A stretch of DNA of 64,000 nt from Psychromicrobium lacuslunae (GCF_000950575.1 NZ_CP011005.1:1922001-1986000); one strand, 5' to 3'. Numbered from the stretch's first letter, positions 26,393 to 35,076 are shown. Notes: generated from the letters alone by a model not told the origin. Translations and numbers: made by a program.

Positions 26393-27043
26393 ATGTCTAA
26401 ACCTAGAGTGATCCCGTCCGTAACAGCCGCTCTAATCACGGCACTCGCATTGGCGGGTTGCAGCGCCCCCAGCGAGCTGCCGGAACCCCTGCCTTCTGCT
26501 TCGGTCAGCGCGACTACTGAGCAGCGAACGCAAACCACCTCAGCAACACAGTCAGCCGCACCATCTGCCACTCCGAGCCCGACCTTCGCGCCGGCAACAG
26601 GGCAGCTATTCACTGCCGGATTCGGCAACCCAAAACAAACCGCGACCTTTCGGGTGCCAGCCGGCATGAAATGGCTATCAGTCGGTAATAAGTCAATAGT
26701 TGTCACGCTTAAAACCAGTGAATTCGTACCTGGCACCGAGGGATTTGCCTCTATCGGTGCCACGATATTCCCGCAGATCGACATTAATCTAGACCGCATC
26801 GCTCAACTAAGTCTCAAGAGTTCGCAAGAAACGCTGGATATACCGTTGAAAATGACTGGCTACCGCGCCATCAAAGGTGTGAAGGGTTTCGTATTCCAAG
26901 GTGCCAACACCCAGTACCAGGCATATGTCTGGGGCGGGCTGTACTCCGAAACTTACCTGACGACGTTGACGATCAAAATTCCCAAGGGCGTCAAGCTCGC
27001 CGACTGGGTCGAACCTGTGCTGGCTAGCGTTGAATGGAAGTGA
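26393..27043 (+). CDS. Lipoprotein paralogue 4 of a tandem family of four
   Basis: Lipobox LAGC, linker with TFAPATGQLF, domain with ATFRVPAGMKW, GVKGFVFQGANTQYQ and the end motif WVEPVLASVEWK. It starts two bases after the stop of paralogue 3, using that gene's GGAAGTGA end as ribosome-binding site. The near-identical 3' ends of paralogues 2–4 suggest recent duplication. Function unknown. Confidence 0.72.
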   Translation: MSKPRVIPSVTAALITALALAGCSAPSELPEPLPSASVSATTEQRTQTTSATQSAAPSATPSPTFAPATGQLFTAGFGNPKQTATFRVPAGMKWLSVGNKSIVVTLKTSEFVPGTEGFASIGATIFPQIDINLDRIAQLSLKSSQETLDIPLKMTGYRAIKGVKGFVFQGANTQYQAYVWGGLYSETYLTTLTIKIPKGVKLADWVEPVLASVEWK

Positions 27044-27057
27044 GGGAGGAAGCCGCA

Positions 27058-27318
27058 ATGGCCGAAAGAGCGCTCGACGACGCAAGCAAGGCAATGCTCG
27101 CGGTGGTGCTGGGTGTGGCTCACCAGAGTGAGAGATGCATCCTGACTCACGCGGAAGCTGCCGTCGTTGCCGGAGTCACCAGGCAACAGCTGATTGAGGC
27201 GCTCAACCTAACCATCGTGTTCGGCGGCGCGCCCGGCTACGGCTTCGCCGCGTTCGCACTCGATACTTTTGATACCTTCACGACGAAAACTTCCACCCCG
27301 GAGCCGCTCAGTGCCTGA
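27058..27318 (+). CDS. Small carboxymuconolactone decarboxylase/AhpD-like protein
   Basis: This 86-residue protein matches the CMD fold: SERCILTHAEAAVVAGVTRQQLIEALNLTIVFGG and then PGYGFAAFALDTFD. AhpD-type enzymes carry CxxC before the conserved His. Here the first position is Ser (SERC), leaving a single Cys, so thiol-disulfide chemistry of the usual kind is doubtful. GAGGGAGG precedes the ATG, and it follows the lipoprotein array by 14 bases. It overlaps the next gene by eight bases. Confidence 0.72.
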   Translation: MAERALDDASKAMLAVVLGVAHQSERCILTHAEAAVVAGVTRQQLIEALNLTIVFGGAPGYGFAAFALDTFDTFTTKTSTPEPLSA

Positions 27319-27652
27319 GGTCTTCCACGCCGACCCAAAAGATGTCACGCTACCAACAATCCTGGCAGCGTTGAGCGACCCGCTGCGACTGAGCATTGTC
27401 AGTTTCCTGGCCAACCATGGTGAGAGCGAGTGCAATGCGATCTACCAGGGCGTGGGCACCAGCAAAACCAATGCCTCACACCATTTCCGGATCTTGCGGG
27501 AAGCCGGTTTGATCCGTCGTCATCATGAGGGCCAAAAACAAACCGCTCGGTTGCGCCGCGACGAGGTCGATGAATATTTCCCCCACTTACTCGACGCAGT
27601 CCTTGCCAATGCGGTGCCAAGCGTAGAACCTTCTGGCAGCGAAGAACCCTAG
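27311..27652 (+). CDS. ArsR-type winged-helix regulator
   Basis: This protein of about 113 residues has an ArsR-like DNA-binding domain: LPTILAALSDPLRLSIVSFLAN, then TSKTNASHHFRILREAGLIRRHHEGQK. No cysteine cluster for metal sensing is evident. The GTG at 27311 has GGAG seven bases upstream; the ATG 42 bases further up lies inside the previous gene. It is the last gene of the lipoprotein–CMD run and may control it or the convergent dehydrogenase. Confidence 0.82.
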   Translation: MPEVFHADPKDVTLPTILAALSDPLRLSIVSFLANHGESECNAIYQGVGTSKTNASHHFRILREAGLIRRHHEGQKQTARLRRDEVDEYFPHLLDAVLANAVPSVEPSGSEEP

Positions 27653-27676
27653 AATAGCCAGCGCATTCGCTAGCGA

Positions 27677-28546
27677 TTAGCCACCCTGCTCGATCATTGA
27701 GACAAGTCTGGACGGCCCATCCTCGCCCCGGGACTGGTCGACGGCGCGCCGCAATAGGCCTTCGATTGCACCGGGAACCCCGGTATCGAGCGCCCGATCC
27801 GCACTGGCCTGAAGTAGATGCCTCAATGTGGTGTGCGCCGAGGCGATAGTTGACACCTCCCCCGGATACTTACCAGCCTCGGCATCGTGCGAGATTCCAG
27901 TTCCTACTTGCGCGGCCAAATGCACTATTGAGGTAAGTCGCTCTACCAAAGAATTCGCGTTCAAACCTTCAGCCCGGCCAAGCGCGACCGCGTGACTCCA
28001 GCCCGCGACAGTGGTCCAGAAGGCATCGAGGAGGGCAAGATCGAGGGCAGCAACAGCGCCGGGGTCGTCGCCAAAGTAGCTAAGTTCAGGAGCGACGATT
28101 TCAAGGATAGAGCGGGCTTTTTCGTAGACAGCTCGGTCTCCGCCTAGTACAGCCGTCGAACCGGACTGCCCGACCAAGGCAGAGGGAGTCAGCATGGTTC
28201 CGCCCAGGTAGCGAATCCCCTGATCAGCAACCCAGGCAGCAAGTTGGCGTGCCGAGGCGGGGGTGTCCGAACTGAGGTTCAGCAGGATCGCTGCTGTGCC
28301 GGCCACCTCGGCGTCGGTAAGGATCCGTCGGACGAGATCATTGCCGCGAACTGAAATCAGCACGATTTCGCTTTGTCGAATAGCTTCCCTAGGTGTGGCG
28401 GCGATGCGCGCGCCGAGCTCCTCGAGATGGATTGCCTTCTCGACAGTACGGTTCCAGACAGTCACCTCACGGCCAGCCAATAACAAAACCCGGGCGATAG
28501 CTTGTCCCATCGGTCCAAGCCCAATCACAGTAACGGTATTAGTCAT
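27677..28546 (-). CDS. NAD(P)-dependent dehydrogenase, IRED/6PGDH-like
   Basis: This protein of about 289 residues has an N-terminal Rossmann fold (VTVIGLGPMGQAIARVLLLAG, VTVWNRTVEKA) and a helical C-terminal domain (ALDLALLDAFWTTVAGWSHAVAL) that resembles imine reductase-like proteins more than classical 3-hydroxyisobutyrate dehydrogenases. The ATG at 28546 is preferred because GAGG lies eight bases upstream. It is divergent from an HxlR regulator, a common arrangement for this family. Confidence 0.8.
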   Translation of the reverse strand: MTNTVTVIGLGPMGQAIARVLLLAGREVTVWNRTVEKAIHLEELGARIAATPREAIRQSEIVLISVRGNDLVRRILTDAEVAGTAAILLNLSSDTPASARQLAAWVADQGIRYLGGTMLTPSALVGQSGSTAVLGGDRAVYEKARSILEIVAPELSYFGDDPGAVAALDLALLDAFWTTVAGWSHAVALGRAEGLNANSLVERLTSIVHLAAQVGTGISHDAEAGKYPGEVSTIASAHTTLRHLLQASADRALDTGVPGAIEGLLRRAVDQSRGEDGPSRLVSMIEQGG

Positions 28547-28581
28547 GGTTCTAGCCTCAGACATTACTGCGAACATAACAA

Positions 28582-28605
28582 GTACCCACTTTATTGTGAG
28601 GTACC
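28582..28605. promoter_or_regulatory. Imperfect dyad in the divergent dehydrogenase/hxlR promoter region
   Basis: GTACCCAC and GTGAGGTAC flank a short AT-rich centre and form an imperfect inverted repeat about 30 bases before the hxlR ATG. HxlR-type regulators often bind such GTAC-containing dyads in shared promoters, so this is a reasonable operator candidate. Confidence 0.4.
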
Positions 28606-28628
28606 TACTAAAAGGTTAGCATTAGGGC

Positions 28629-28985
28629 ATGTCGAACATTTCCAAGAATGGTCAGTTCAGCTGCGGCCTCGATGCCGCCGTCGCTGTCGTCGGTGGAAAA
28701 TGGAAACCATTGATCCTCTGGGCCCTGCATGAGCAGTCGCGACGGTTCGGCGAGTTGCGACGGGAAGTTCGCGGCGTGACCGAGAAGATGTTGACTCAGC
28801 AATTGCGAGAGCTGGAGAGTGACGGCATCGTCCACCGGGAGGTCTACCGCGAAGTGCCACCACGGGTCGAGTACTCGCTCACTCCGCTCGGCCAATCTTT
28901 AAACCAGGCTTTGCTGCCGCTCGGTGATTGGGGCGAGGCGAACATCTCCACGATCATCCGGGCAAAGAACCAGACCACAGCTTGA
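28629..28985 (+). CDS. HxlR family transcriptional regulator
   Basis: This 118-residue protein has the HxlR signature: CGLDAAVAVVGGKWKPLILWAL, RRFGELRREVRGVTEKMLTQQLRELE, DGIVHREVYREVPPRVEYSLTPLG. The single N-terminal Cys at the helix 1 start is typical of thiol- or aldehyde-sensing members. It is divergent from the IRED-like dehydrogenase, its likely target. Confidence 0.9.
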   Translation: MSNISKNGQFSCGLDAAVAVVGGKWKPLILWALHEQSRRFGELRREVRGVTEKMLTQQLRELESDGIVHREVYREVPPRVEYSLTPLGQSLNQALLPLGDWGEANISTIIRAKNQTTA

Positions 28986-29066
28986 GGAAACGGAGACTCG
29001 GCCGCTGCGACCTCGGTTAGCTCCCGCCCTCTTCGAGATCCTCATCGACCACAGAATGCCTGAGTG

Positions 29067-29819
29067 TCAGTCCTCAATGAGCGCTTCTCGCCAAATCTCG
29101 AGGTGTTCGGCCACGTACTCCGCGGTCGCCTTCCAATGCGCCCCATGCCCCTGATCAAACATTGCCGCCCAGGGCTGTTCTCCGGCGCAATTTGCCCGCT
29201 TCAATAATTCGTACATCGCCTGCACTCGGTGAACCATTGTCTCGGGCAGAGCACGCCTCTGCTGTTCATCCGCGCGATATCCATCTACGAAGGCCCGAAG
29301 TTGAGTTCTCGCTTCCTCGGGATTAGTTCCGGCCCATAGTCCAGAGAATGACTGCGCCGCATAAGCTAGATCCCATAGTCGGGAACTGGGCCCTGACCCG
29401 TCCCAGTCAATAAAAACCATCCGCTCCCCCAGAATGAGGTTCCAGGGCGCTAAGTCATTGTGGCAGATCAGATCTGGTTTCGGCGCGGGGATCAGCACCT
29501 TCCATTGCGCCAGATCGGCGGGTGTCGGCTTCGGACTATTGTCGTGGATGATGCGGATCATCTCACCGACTTTTCTAAGTTCCGTAGAGTTCAGCTGCCC
29601 ACTGTCCATTGCTAACGTACCATCGACAAATTCAATCACTTGACGGCCCTGCTCATCCCGACCAAGAGGTCGTGGTACCTCTACCCCGGCGAGACGTAAA
29701 GCAGTCAGAAACTGTTGAACAGATTCTGTCGAGGCAGCCCAGGGCTTCCGAATAGTTTGGCCGACCCGGAGCACAAAATCGGCAGCATTACCGCCAGCCA
29801 ACTCCAGCTCTTCTGCCAT
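29067..29819 (-). CDS. Aminoglycoside phosphotransferase-like kinase
   Basis: This 250-residue protein has the APH/choline kinase fold. The catalytic loop is ICHNDLAPWNLIL and the metal-binding motif is FIDWDGSG. The N-terminal lobe (FVLRVGQTIRKPWAAS) is short. Members of this group phosphorylate aminoglycosides, choline, homoserine or other small molecules, so drug resistance should not be assumed. The gene is monocistronic. Confidence 0.82.
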   Translation of the reverse strand: MAEELELAGGNAADFVLRVGQTIRKPWAASTESVQQFLTALRLAGVEVPRPLGRDEQGRQVIEFVDGTLAMDSGQLNSTELRKVGEMIRIIHDNSPKPTPADLAQWKVLIPAPKPDLICHNDLAPWNLILGERMVFIDWDGSGPSSRLWDLAYAAQSFSGLWAGTNPEEARTQLRAFVDGYRADEQQRRALPETMVHRVQAMYELLKRANCAGEQPWAAMFDQGHGAHWKATAEYVAEHLEIWREALIED

Positions 29820-29895
29820 TACGGTCGCTCCCTTAAGTAATTGGCCTAGCAGTTATCGACATCGTCATGATCAATACACTCGAACGAAAGGAACC

Positions 29896-30657
29896 TCAGG
29901 CCGAGGCCTGTGCCCACTCGGCGAAACTCTGCCCCGGCACGGCGGACGAAGCGTCGAGGTTCTTCCCAGCGCGCAGGAAAGCCCCGAAGGCACCGGGCAG
30001 CGGCAAGGAAAGCCGCACGCCCCGATGCCCAGCCACTTTCCACTGGGCAGCCAACTCAGCCATGGTGAACTGCCCTGGCCCGGCGATTCGGGTCACCGAA
30101 GAGCCTGATTCAGCAGCATCGACAAGAGCCGAAGCCACCGATTCCACCGAAATAGGTTGAAAGGACACCCCGGAAAACACCGGGATCGCTCCCGGCAGCG
30201 CGCCAAAAATCGATCCGATGAGATTGTGGAACTGACTGGCAAATACCACCGATCCCGGCCAAGCCGGACGCTGGTACATTGTCGCCCGGGCAGCTTGCGC
30301 GCGGTAGTAACCGTAGTCTGATTGTTCACAGTTCAGAATGGAGAGCAACACGGTCCGGGACACGCCGGCGTCGTGAGCGGCCTCGCGCAACCGCTCCGAG
30401 GCAGCGGGCAAGCCGGCTAAAGCCTTGCCGAACTTGGCGTCCATGGTATCGATCAGCGCATCAACGCCAGTCACGGCGGCCGCTAAGCCTTCACCCGTAC
30501 TGGCGTCGGCGACCGCATGGCTTGTTCCCGAGGCCAAGGCCGCGGAACCAGCCGGTGCATGCCGGGAGATGACCCTGACCTGGTGGCCGCGCCGCAGGGC
30601 CTCAGCCGCCACGGCACGCCCCGCGGTGCCGGTCCCGCCGGCAATCGCGATCAGCAT
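29896..30657 (-). CDS. NAD(P)H-binding atypical SDR (NmrA-like)
   Basis: This 253-residue protein starts with MLIAIAGGTGTAGRAVAAEALRRGHQVRVISR, the glycine motif of atypical short-chain dehydrogenases such as NmrA/YtfG. The Tyr-x3-Lys pair is missing; YGYYRAQAARA lies in that region. It may be a quinone reductase or a sensor of nucleotide redox state. It abuts the upstream membrane-protein gene (stop TAA directly followed by ATG), so the two are co-transcribed. Confidence 0.82.
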   Translation of the reverse strand: MLIAIAGGTGTAGRAVAAEALRRGHQVRVISRHAPAGSAALASGTSHAVADASTGEGLAAAVTGVDALIDTMDAKFGKALAGLPAASERLREAAHDAGVSRTVLLSILNCEQSDYGYYRAQAARATMYQRPAWPGSVVFASQFHNLIGSIFGALPGAIPVFSGVSFQPISVESVASALVDAAESGSSVTRIAGPGQFTMAELAAQWKVAGHRGVRLSLPLPGAFGAFLRAGKNLDASSAVPGQSFAEWAQASA

Positions 30658-31605
30658 TTAGGCCCGGCGGCGCTGCAGCACATCGTCGAGATTATTCAGC
30701 GCCGCGCCCGCTCGTTCGGGTTTAGCTGCGCTAACTGCTTCACCGCTCCTAGCGGCGGGTTCGGCCGGTTTCACACCGGCTTCGCTCTGCTTGATCGAAG
30801 TCTTCGCGGCTGCCTTGGGAGCTTCCGGCAGATCTAGGGGTGCCGGGCTGGGCCGTTCGGCTTTAGCAGCTTCAACATAAGCGGGCTTCGGCACCGCCAC
30901 CGGCTCCCAGGTGCCGTCGGCTTTGACCTCTGCGCCCTGCGAAACAGCCAAGGCAGCCTCGCGTAGCTGGGCTGGGCTCAGCTTCTTGGCGAGTTGCTGC
31001 GGTTCCTCGACTGGCGGTTGGGCATCGAAGAGTTTGGTTTCCTTGGCAACTTCCTTGACCGGAGTCGCAGCCGGAACCGGCTTAGTCGCCACAATCGGCT
31101 GATTGCCCATCGCGGCACGGAAAGCCTTCTCGACGCGCTTTTTCCGGTCATTGATCGCCAGGAAGCGCAGTCCAACCACACTGGCCACGAAGACCAATGC
31201 AGCAATCACCGGCAGCCAGATCGAGCCCAGGTTGAAAGCCTTGAGCAGCACCGTCACTAGAGCCGTCAGCAGCGCAACCACGCCGACCCCAGCGAGTGCC
31301 ACTCGGTCATAACGGAGCTTCAGCCGAGCGGGGGCCGCTGCTTGGGCAGCCTTCGGCTTCGGCTGGGAAGTCTGTTCCGTGGTAGCTGAGGTGGTGCGCG
31401 CCGTCATGGCAGCCTCCCTGGGCTGAGCTTTGGTAGATTCCATCAACCGGACCGCCGAGGAGTTCGCAGCAAGATTCTCGGAGAAATCCTCAGCCGCAGC
31501 GGCAATCCGCACTTTTCTCAAACGCAGTACATAGGGGCCAACCCAAATCAGCCACAGCACAACAGCGATCGCCAAGATCACTGAAGTATTGAGCGGTGCG
31601 TTCAC
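30658..31605 (-). CDS. GlpR/SepX-like divisome membrane protein (putative)
   Basis: This 315-residue protein has an N-terminal helix (about 8–28), a cytoplasmic segment with SENLAANSSAVRLMES, two further helices (about 105–150) and a long Ala/Pro/Lys-rich C-terminal tail ending DDVLQRRRA. Position beside rimJ and galU and the VLWLIWVGPYVLRLRK start match the actinobacterial GlpR/SepX proteins that act with the gephyrin-like Glp and FtsZ in cell division. The Glp gene itself is not at this locus. GTG start. Confidence 0.6.
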   Translation of the reverse strand: MNAPLNTSVILAIAVVLWLIWVGPYVLRLRKVRIAAAAEDFSENLAANSSAVRLMESTKAQPREAAMTARTTSATTEQTSQPKPKAAQAAAPARLKLRYDRVALAGVGVVALLTALVTVLLKAFNLGSIWLPVIAALVFVASVVGLRFLAINDRKKRVEKAFRAAMGNQPIVATKPVPAATPVKEVAKETKLFDAQPPVEEPQQLAKKLSPAQLREAALAVSQGAEVKADGTWEPVAVPKPAYVEAAKAERPSPAPLDLPEAPKAAAKTSIKQSEAGVKPAEPAARSGEAVSAAKPERAGAALNNLDDVLQRRRA

Positions 31606-31708
31606 AGTTCTAACTTTAAAATCTCGGCGCTTGCCGCCCCGGCATTAGCGGCGGTGTGTCGGCCGGATTCTCTGGGAACCGGGCAAAAACCGGGGAGTCG
31701 ATACTCCT

Positions 31709-32314
31709 TCAGTGCCCCAGTCGGGAAAGCAGCCCGCCGGGGACTTCCTCAGCGGTCAACGCAAAGGACCGATGATCCGCCCATTCGCCATTGATATGCA
31801 AAAAACGTTTCCGCAGACCTTCATCGCGGAAACCAAGTTTTTCCGCGACCCGCAAGCTGGGTGCATTCTCTGGACGGATATTGATTTCCATTCGATGCAG
31901 ACCGAGGGTCTGAAAGCAATGGTCGGTCGCCATCGCCAGAGCTGTCGGCACAATGCCGCGGCCAGCCCGGGCCTGATCAACCCAGTAACCCGCAGTCGCC
32001 ATCATCGCCGATCCCCAGGTGATGCCGCTGACCGTGAGCTGACCGGCCAGCCGAGCCACGCCATCGTCATCACGCTCTGTGATGGCGAACGGTAGCGCAG
32101 CACCGACCCGGGCCTGCTCGTTCAGCGCGCGCACCATCTGCCGGAAGCTCGGCAGGCCATTCTCAGGCTGCGGGTTAGTAGCATCCCAAGGCTGCAACCA
32201 GTCGCGATTGCGAGCCCGGGTCTGCTGCCAACTCGCTTTATCGCTGTTTTTCAGGGGTCGCAAGATCACCGAACCGTATTCCAGTGTCACCGGCCAACTC
32301 GCGACCCCCCACAC
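31709..32314 (-). CDS. RimJ/RimL-type GNAT N-acetyltransferase
   Basis: This 201-residue acetyltransferase has WPVTLEYGSVILRPLKNSD, GYWVDQARAGRGIVPTALAM (acetyl-CoA loop, a variant of QxxGxG/A) and LGLHRMEINIRPENAPSLRVAEKLGFRDEGLRKRF. RimJ-like enzymes acetylate N-termini, some of ribosomal proteins, but the target here is open. The GTG start is three bases beyond the galU stop, so the genes are co-transcribed. Confidence 0.88.
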   Translation of the reverse strand: MWGVASWPVTLEYGSVILRPLKNSDKASWQQTRARNRDWLQPWDATNPQPENGLPSFRQMVRALNEQARVGAALPFAITERDDDGVARLAGQLTVSGITWGSAMMATAGYWVDQARAGRGIVPTALAMATDHCFQTLGLHRMEINIRPENAPSLRVAEKLGFRDEGLRKRFLHINGEWADHRSFALTAEEVPGGLLSRLGH

Positions 32315-32317
32315 CTC

Positions 32318-33226
32318 TTAGTCGCCCTGCTCTGCGACATACTCCTTGAGCCAGCCCCGTAGGTCCGGACCCAACTCATCGTTCTCACAGCCCAGCGTGA
32401 CAATGGCCTTGAGGTAGCTCAGCTTATCTCCGGTGTCATAGCGACGGCCGGTGAAAACCACACCATAAACCCCGGAGCCTTCGCCTTCGGCGGTGGCCAG
32501 AGTCTGAAGCGCATCGGTGAGCTGAATTTCATTGCCACGTCCAGGCGCGGTGTTCTCCAGCACCTCGAAGACTCGGGGATGCAGCACATAGCGACCAATC
32601 ACTGCCAGATTCGACGGTGCTTCATCCGCCGGTGGTTTCTCCACCAAACGATGCACGCGAACGAAGTCTTCACCGTCAATCGGGTCCATCTCCACCACGC
32701 CATAGGCGCTAATCTTCGAAGGCTCGACCTCAATCAGCGCCACCACCGAACCACCGGTTTGCTCCTGCACCCGCAGCATAGTGCTGAGCAGTTCATCGCG
32801 CTCATCGATCAAATCGTCGCCCAGCAGCACCGCGAAGGCTTCATTGCCCACGTGAGTCTTGGCACGCAGCACCGCGTGACCAAGCCCCTTGGGGTCGCCC
32901 TGGCGAACATAGTGGATCTCGCCCAGGTCGGTGGCGTGCTGCACGGCCTCCAGGCGCTCCTCATCACCCTTCTGTTCAAGCAAGCGTTCAATATTAGGCA
33001 CCCGATCAAAATGATCTTCTAGGGCGCGTTTATTACGTCCAGTGATCATCAAAACATCTTCCAAGCCGGCATCAACGGCTTCTTGGACGACATATTGAAT
33101 GGCCGGCTTATCTACTACCGGCAGCATTTCCTTCGGCATAGCCTTAGTAGCAGGCAAAAATCTGGTCCCCAAGCCTGCGGCCGGGATAACGGCCTTGCGG
33201 ATTCTTTGCGCGTTTGTCATTGTCAT
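32318..33226 (-). CDS. galU: UTP–glucose-1-phosphate uridylyltransferase GalU
   Basis: This enzyme makes UDP-glucose from UTP and glucose-1-phosphate for cell-envelope sugars. The 302-residue protein has the nucleotidyltransferase start VIPAAGLGTRFLPATKAMPKEMLPVVDKPAIQYVVQEA, the acidic metal site in LLGDDLIDE, the RLVEKP loop and GNEIQLTDAL. It is divergent from the cyclo-ligase gene with only 36 bases between them and leads a short run with rimJ. Confidence 0.95.
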   Translation of the reverse strand: MTMTNAQRIRKAVIPAAGLGTRFLPATKAMPKEMLPVVDKPAIQYVVQEAVDAGLEDVLMITGRNKRALEDHFDRVPNIERLLEQKGDEERLEAVQHATDLGEIHYVRQGDPKGLGHAVLRAKTHVGNEAFAVLLGDDLIDERDELLSTMLRVQEQTGGSVVALIEVEPSKISAYGVVEMDPIDGEDFVRVHRLVEKPPADEAPSNLAVIGRYVLHPRVFEVLENTAPGRGNEIQLTDALQTLATAEGEGSGVYGVVFTGRRYDTGDKLSYLKAIVTLGCENDELGPDLRGWLKEYVAEQGD

Positions 33227-33262
33227 AGGCTACTTGACGAAGCTGAAAATAGAGGAGTTAGC

Positions 33263-33889
33263 GTGTTAGCGGAGAAAAAAGCAGCACAACGCCAGGCCCT
33301 GCGCGAAGCCCGCTCGCTCCTTGACCCACAGGATGAAACAACTGCAGCCGGTTTTTTGCGCACCGGGCTGGACCTAGTGACGCAGCTCAAGCTATCGCCA
33401 GCGGGCCAGGCCATTGCCGCTTATATGCCGATCGGCTCGGAGCCGGACATCACTTCATTAATGACCGAGCTACACAGACAAGGGCGAGAGATCTACTTGC
33501 CGATCTGCGAGGCTGACTATCAGCTCAGCTGGTGCCGTTGGCAGCCAGATATCGCCTTGCAGCGCAGCACATTCTCCTGGGTGCTCGAGCCGGTGGGTGA
33601 GCGGCTCGGCATTGACATTATGGCCACCGTGGGGGTTTTGCTAATCCCGGCGCTCGCGGTGGATGGCTGCGGTGTCCGGCTCGGGCAAGGCGGCGGTTAC
33701 TATGATCGCTTCCTTGCTGCGCTGGCCCAGCTTGAGAATTCCTGGGCACCGAACAGCCCGAGAGCGGTGCGCGCTGCGGTGGTGTATTCCGCTGAGCTGC
33801 TCCAAGCGGGCGAAATAGCGGCGGACGAGCTGGATCAACCGGTGGATTACGCACTCACTGAGGAATTCTTCCAGCGGCTTGAGTGTTAG
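33263..33889 (+). CDS. 5-formyltetrahydrofolate cyclo-ligase
   Basis: This enzyme returns 5-formyl-THF to the folate pool using ATP. The protein (about 208 residues) has KKAAQRQALREARSLL at its start, IAAYMPIGSEPDI, and the ATP-binding signature RLGQGGGYYDRFLA. The GTG at 33263 is chosen because AGAGGAG lies just before it; the upstream open frame runs antisense to galU. The genomic pairing with galU is conserved in actinobacteria. Confidence 0.92.
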   Translation: MLAEKKAAQRQALREARSLLDPQDETTAAGFLRTGLDLVTQLKLSPAGQAIAAYMPIGSEPDITSLMTELHRQGREIYLPICEADYQLSWCRWQPDIALQRSTFSWVLEPVGERLGIDIMATVGVLLIPALAVDGCGVRLGQGGGYYDRFLAALAQLENSWAPNSPRAVRAAVVYSAELLQAGEIAADELDQPVDYALTEEFFQRLEC

Positions 33890-33943
33890 AATCAGCAGTC
33901 GGGCCGATAGCTGGCCTCGTTAGGGCGCTCGGAGGATTTAACG

Positions 33944-34225
33944 TTGCCAACTTATGCATATGCCTGCAAAGACTGTGGGCACAATTTCGATATTCAGCAG
34001 TCCTTTAGTGATAATTCACTCACTGTCTGCCCTGAGTGCGGCGGTCAGCTGCGTAAAAAGTTCAATTCGGTCGGGGTCTCATTCAAGGGCTCTGGTTTCT
34101 ACAGCACCGATTCCCGCTCGGGTAGCTCCGCTTCCAGCCCGGCAGCCCCGACTAACACCTCAGCCAGCACCACAAAAACAAGCGCATCCAGCAGCGACTC
34201 CAAGGCATCGGCCAGCAAGTCCTGA
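33944..34225 (+). CDS. FmdB family zinc-ribbon protein
   Basis: This 93-residue protein starts with PTYAYACKDCGHNFDIQQSF and continues with CPECGGQLRKKFNSVGVSFKGSGFY, a four-Cys zinc ribbon of the FmdB type. The C-terminal third is Ser/Ala/Thr-rich and disordered. It begins with TTG after CGGAGGA. Proposed roles in transcription come only from the family name. Confidence 0.88.
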   Translation: MPTYAYACKDCGHNFDIQQSFSDNSLTVCPECGGQLRKKFNSVGVSFKGSGFYSTDSRSGSSASSPAAPTNTSASTTKTSASSSDSKASASKS

Positions 34226-34331
34226 GCCGAGATCTCCTCCACACTGAGGAATAACTAGGCGTTTCCTCACATCCCCAGTTCAGCGCGCCATCTCAATCGA
34301 TTCCGCTCGAATATCGACCTAATCTCGGTAG

Positions 34332-35018
34332 ATGAACTGGTTTCAAAGCCGCGGCCTTCGGATCCTCAAACAGCTCGTCCGGCTGCTCAAACGACGACGA
34401 CGGCTGTGTGCGGCGCTGCTGCTCTGCGCGGCAGCGGCGACTGCTGTCAATCAGCTCACCCCAACGAACCAGTTCACTGCTCGAGTGATCGTGGCAGCCC
34501 GAGATTTGCCGGCCGGCGGCAAACTTAGGGCCGAAGATCTTCAGCTACGAATGTTGCCACCCGCGGCAATACCTCAGGCGGCGCTGACCGACCCCGCTCA
34601 AGCCACCGGCCAGCTACTGACCGGCGCCGTGCGCAGTGGCCAGGTGCTCAGCGACACCTCGATTCTCGGTCCTGGCTTGCTTACTGGATCCCCTCCCGGC
34701 AGTGTTGCGGTGCCACTGCACATTGCCGACCCGCAAACTATCAGCTGGCTGCGCCCCGGCCAATTGGTGAATGTGCTGCTGAGCAGTCCCGATGCCCTAG
34801 GGAACTATCAACCTGGCAAGCTGCTGGCCCGCGGAATTCCGGTGCTTTGGTTACCCAGCCAGCAACAGGACACAACCGGAGGTTTACTTGTCGGCTCGGC
34901 GAATGCCTCGGACACAGCCAAGGGCTTAGTGCTGGTTACCGCGAGCGCTGCGCAAAGCACCTTGTTGTCAGGAGCCGCTAGCCGAGGCAAGCTGTCCCTG
35001 GTATTGACAGCTGGCTAG
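34332..35018 (+). CDS. SAF-domain (CpaB/FlgA-like) membrane protein
   Basis: This 228-residue protein has a basic N-terminus (RLLKRRRRLC), one helix (about 25–45), then a SAF domain: VIVAARDLPAGGKLRAEDLQLRMLPPAAIPQAAL and GAVRSGQVLSDTSI. It resembles CpaB/RcpC, which assist Flp pilus assembly, but no pilus genes are nearby. In Micrococcaceae such a gene commonly sits next to fmdB. Confidence 0.8.
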   Translation: MNWFQSRGLRILKQLVRLLKRRRRLCAALLLCAAAATAVNQLTPTNQFTARVIVAARDLPAGGKLRAEDLQLRMLPPAAIPQAALTDPAQATGQLLTGAVRSGQVLSDTSILGPGLLTGSPPGSVAVPLHIADPQTISWLRPGQLVNVLLSSPDALGNYQPGKLLARGIPVLWLPSQQQDTTGGLLVGSANASDTAKGLVLVTASAAQSTLLSGAASRGKLSLVLTAG

Positions 35019-35076
35019 CTCAGCGCCATTCAGATCCACTGCGATTAGTCCCAGTGAAACTTAGCCTCAGCGAAAT

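Noticed and set aside
29067-29819. Antibiotic resistance by the APH-like kinase
   Set aside because: The fold is shared with many small-molecule kinases, and no resistance context is nearby; only the family is reported.
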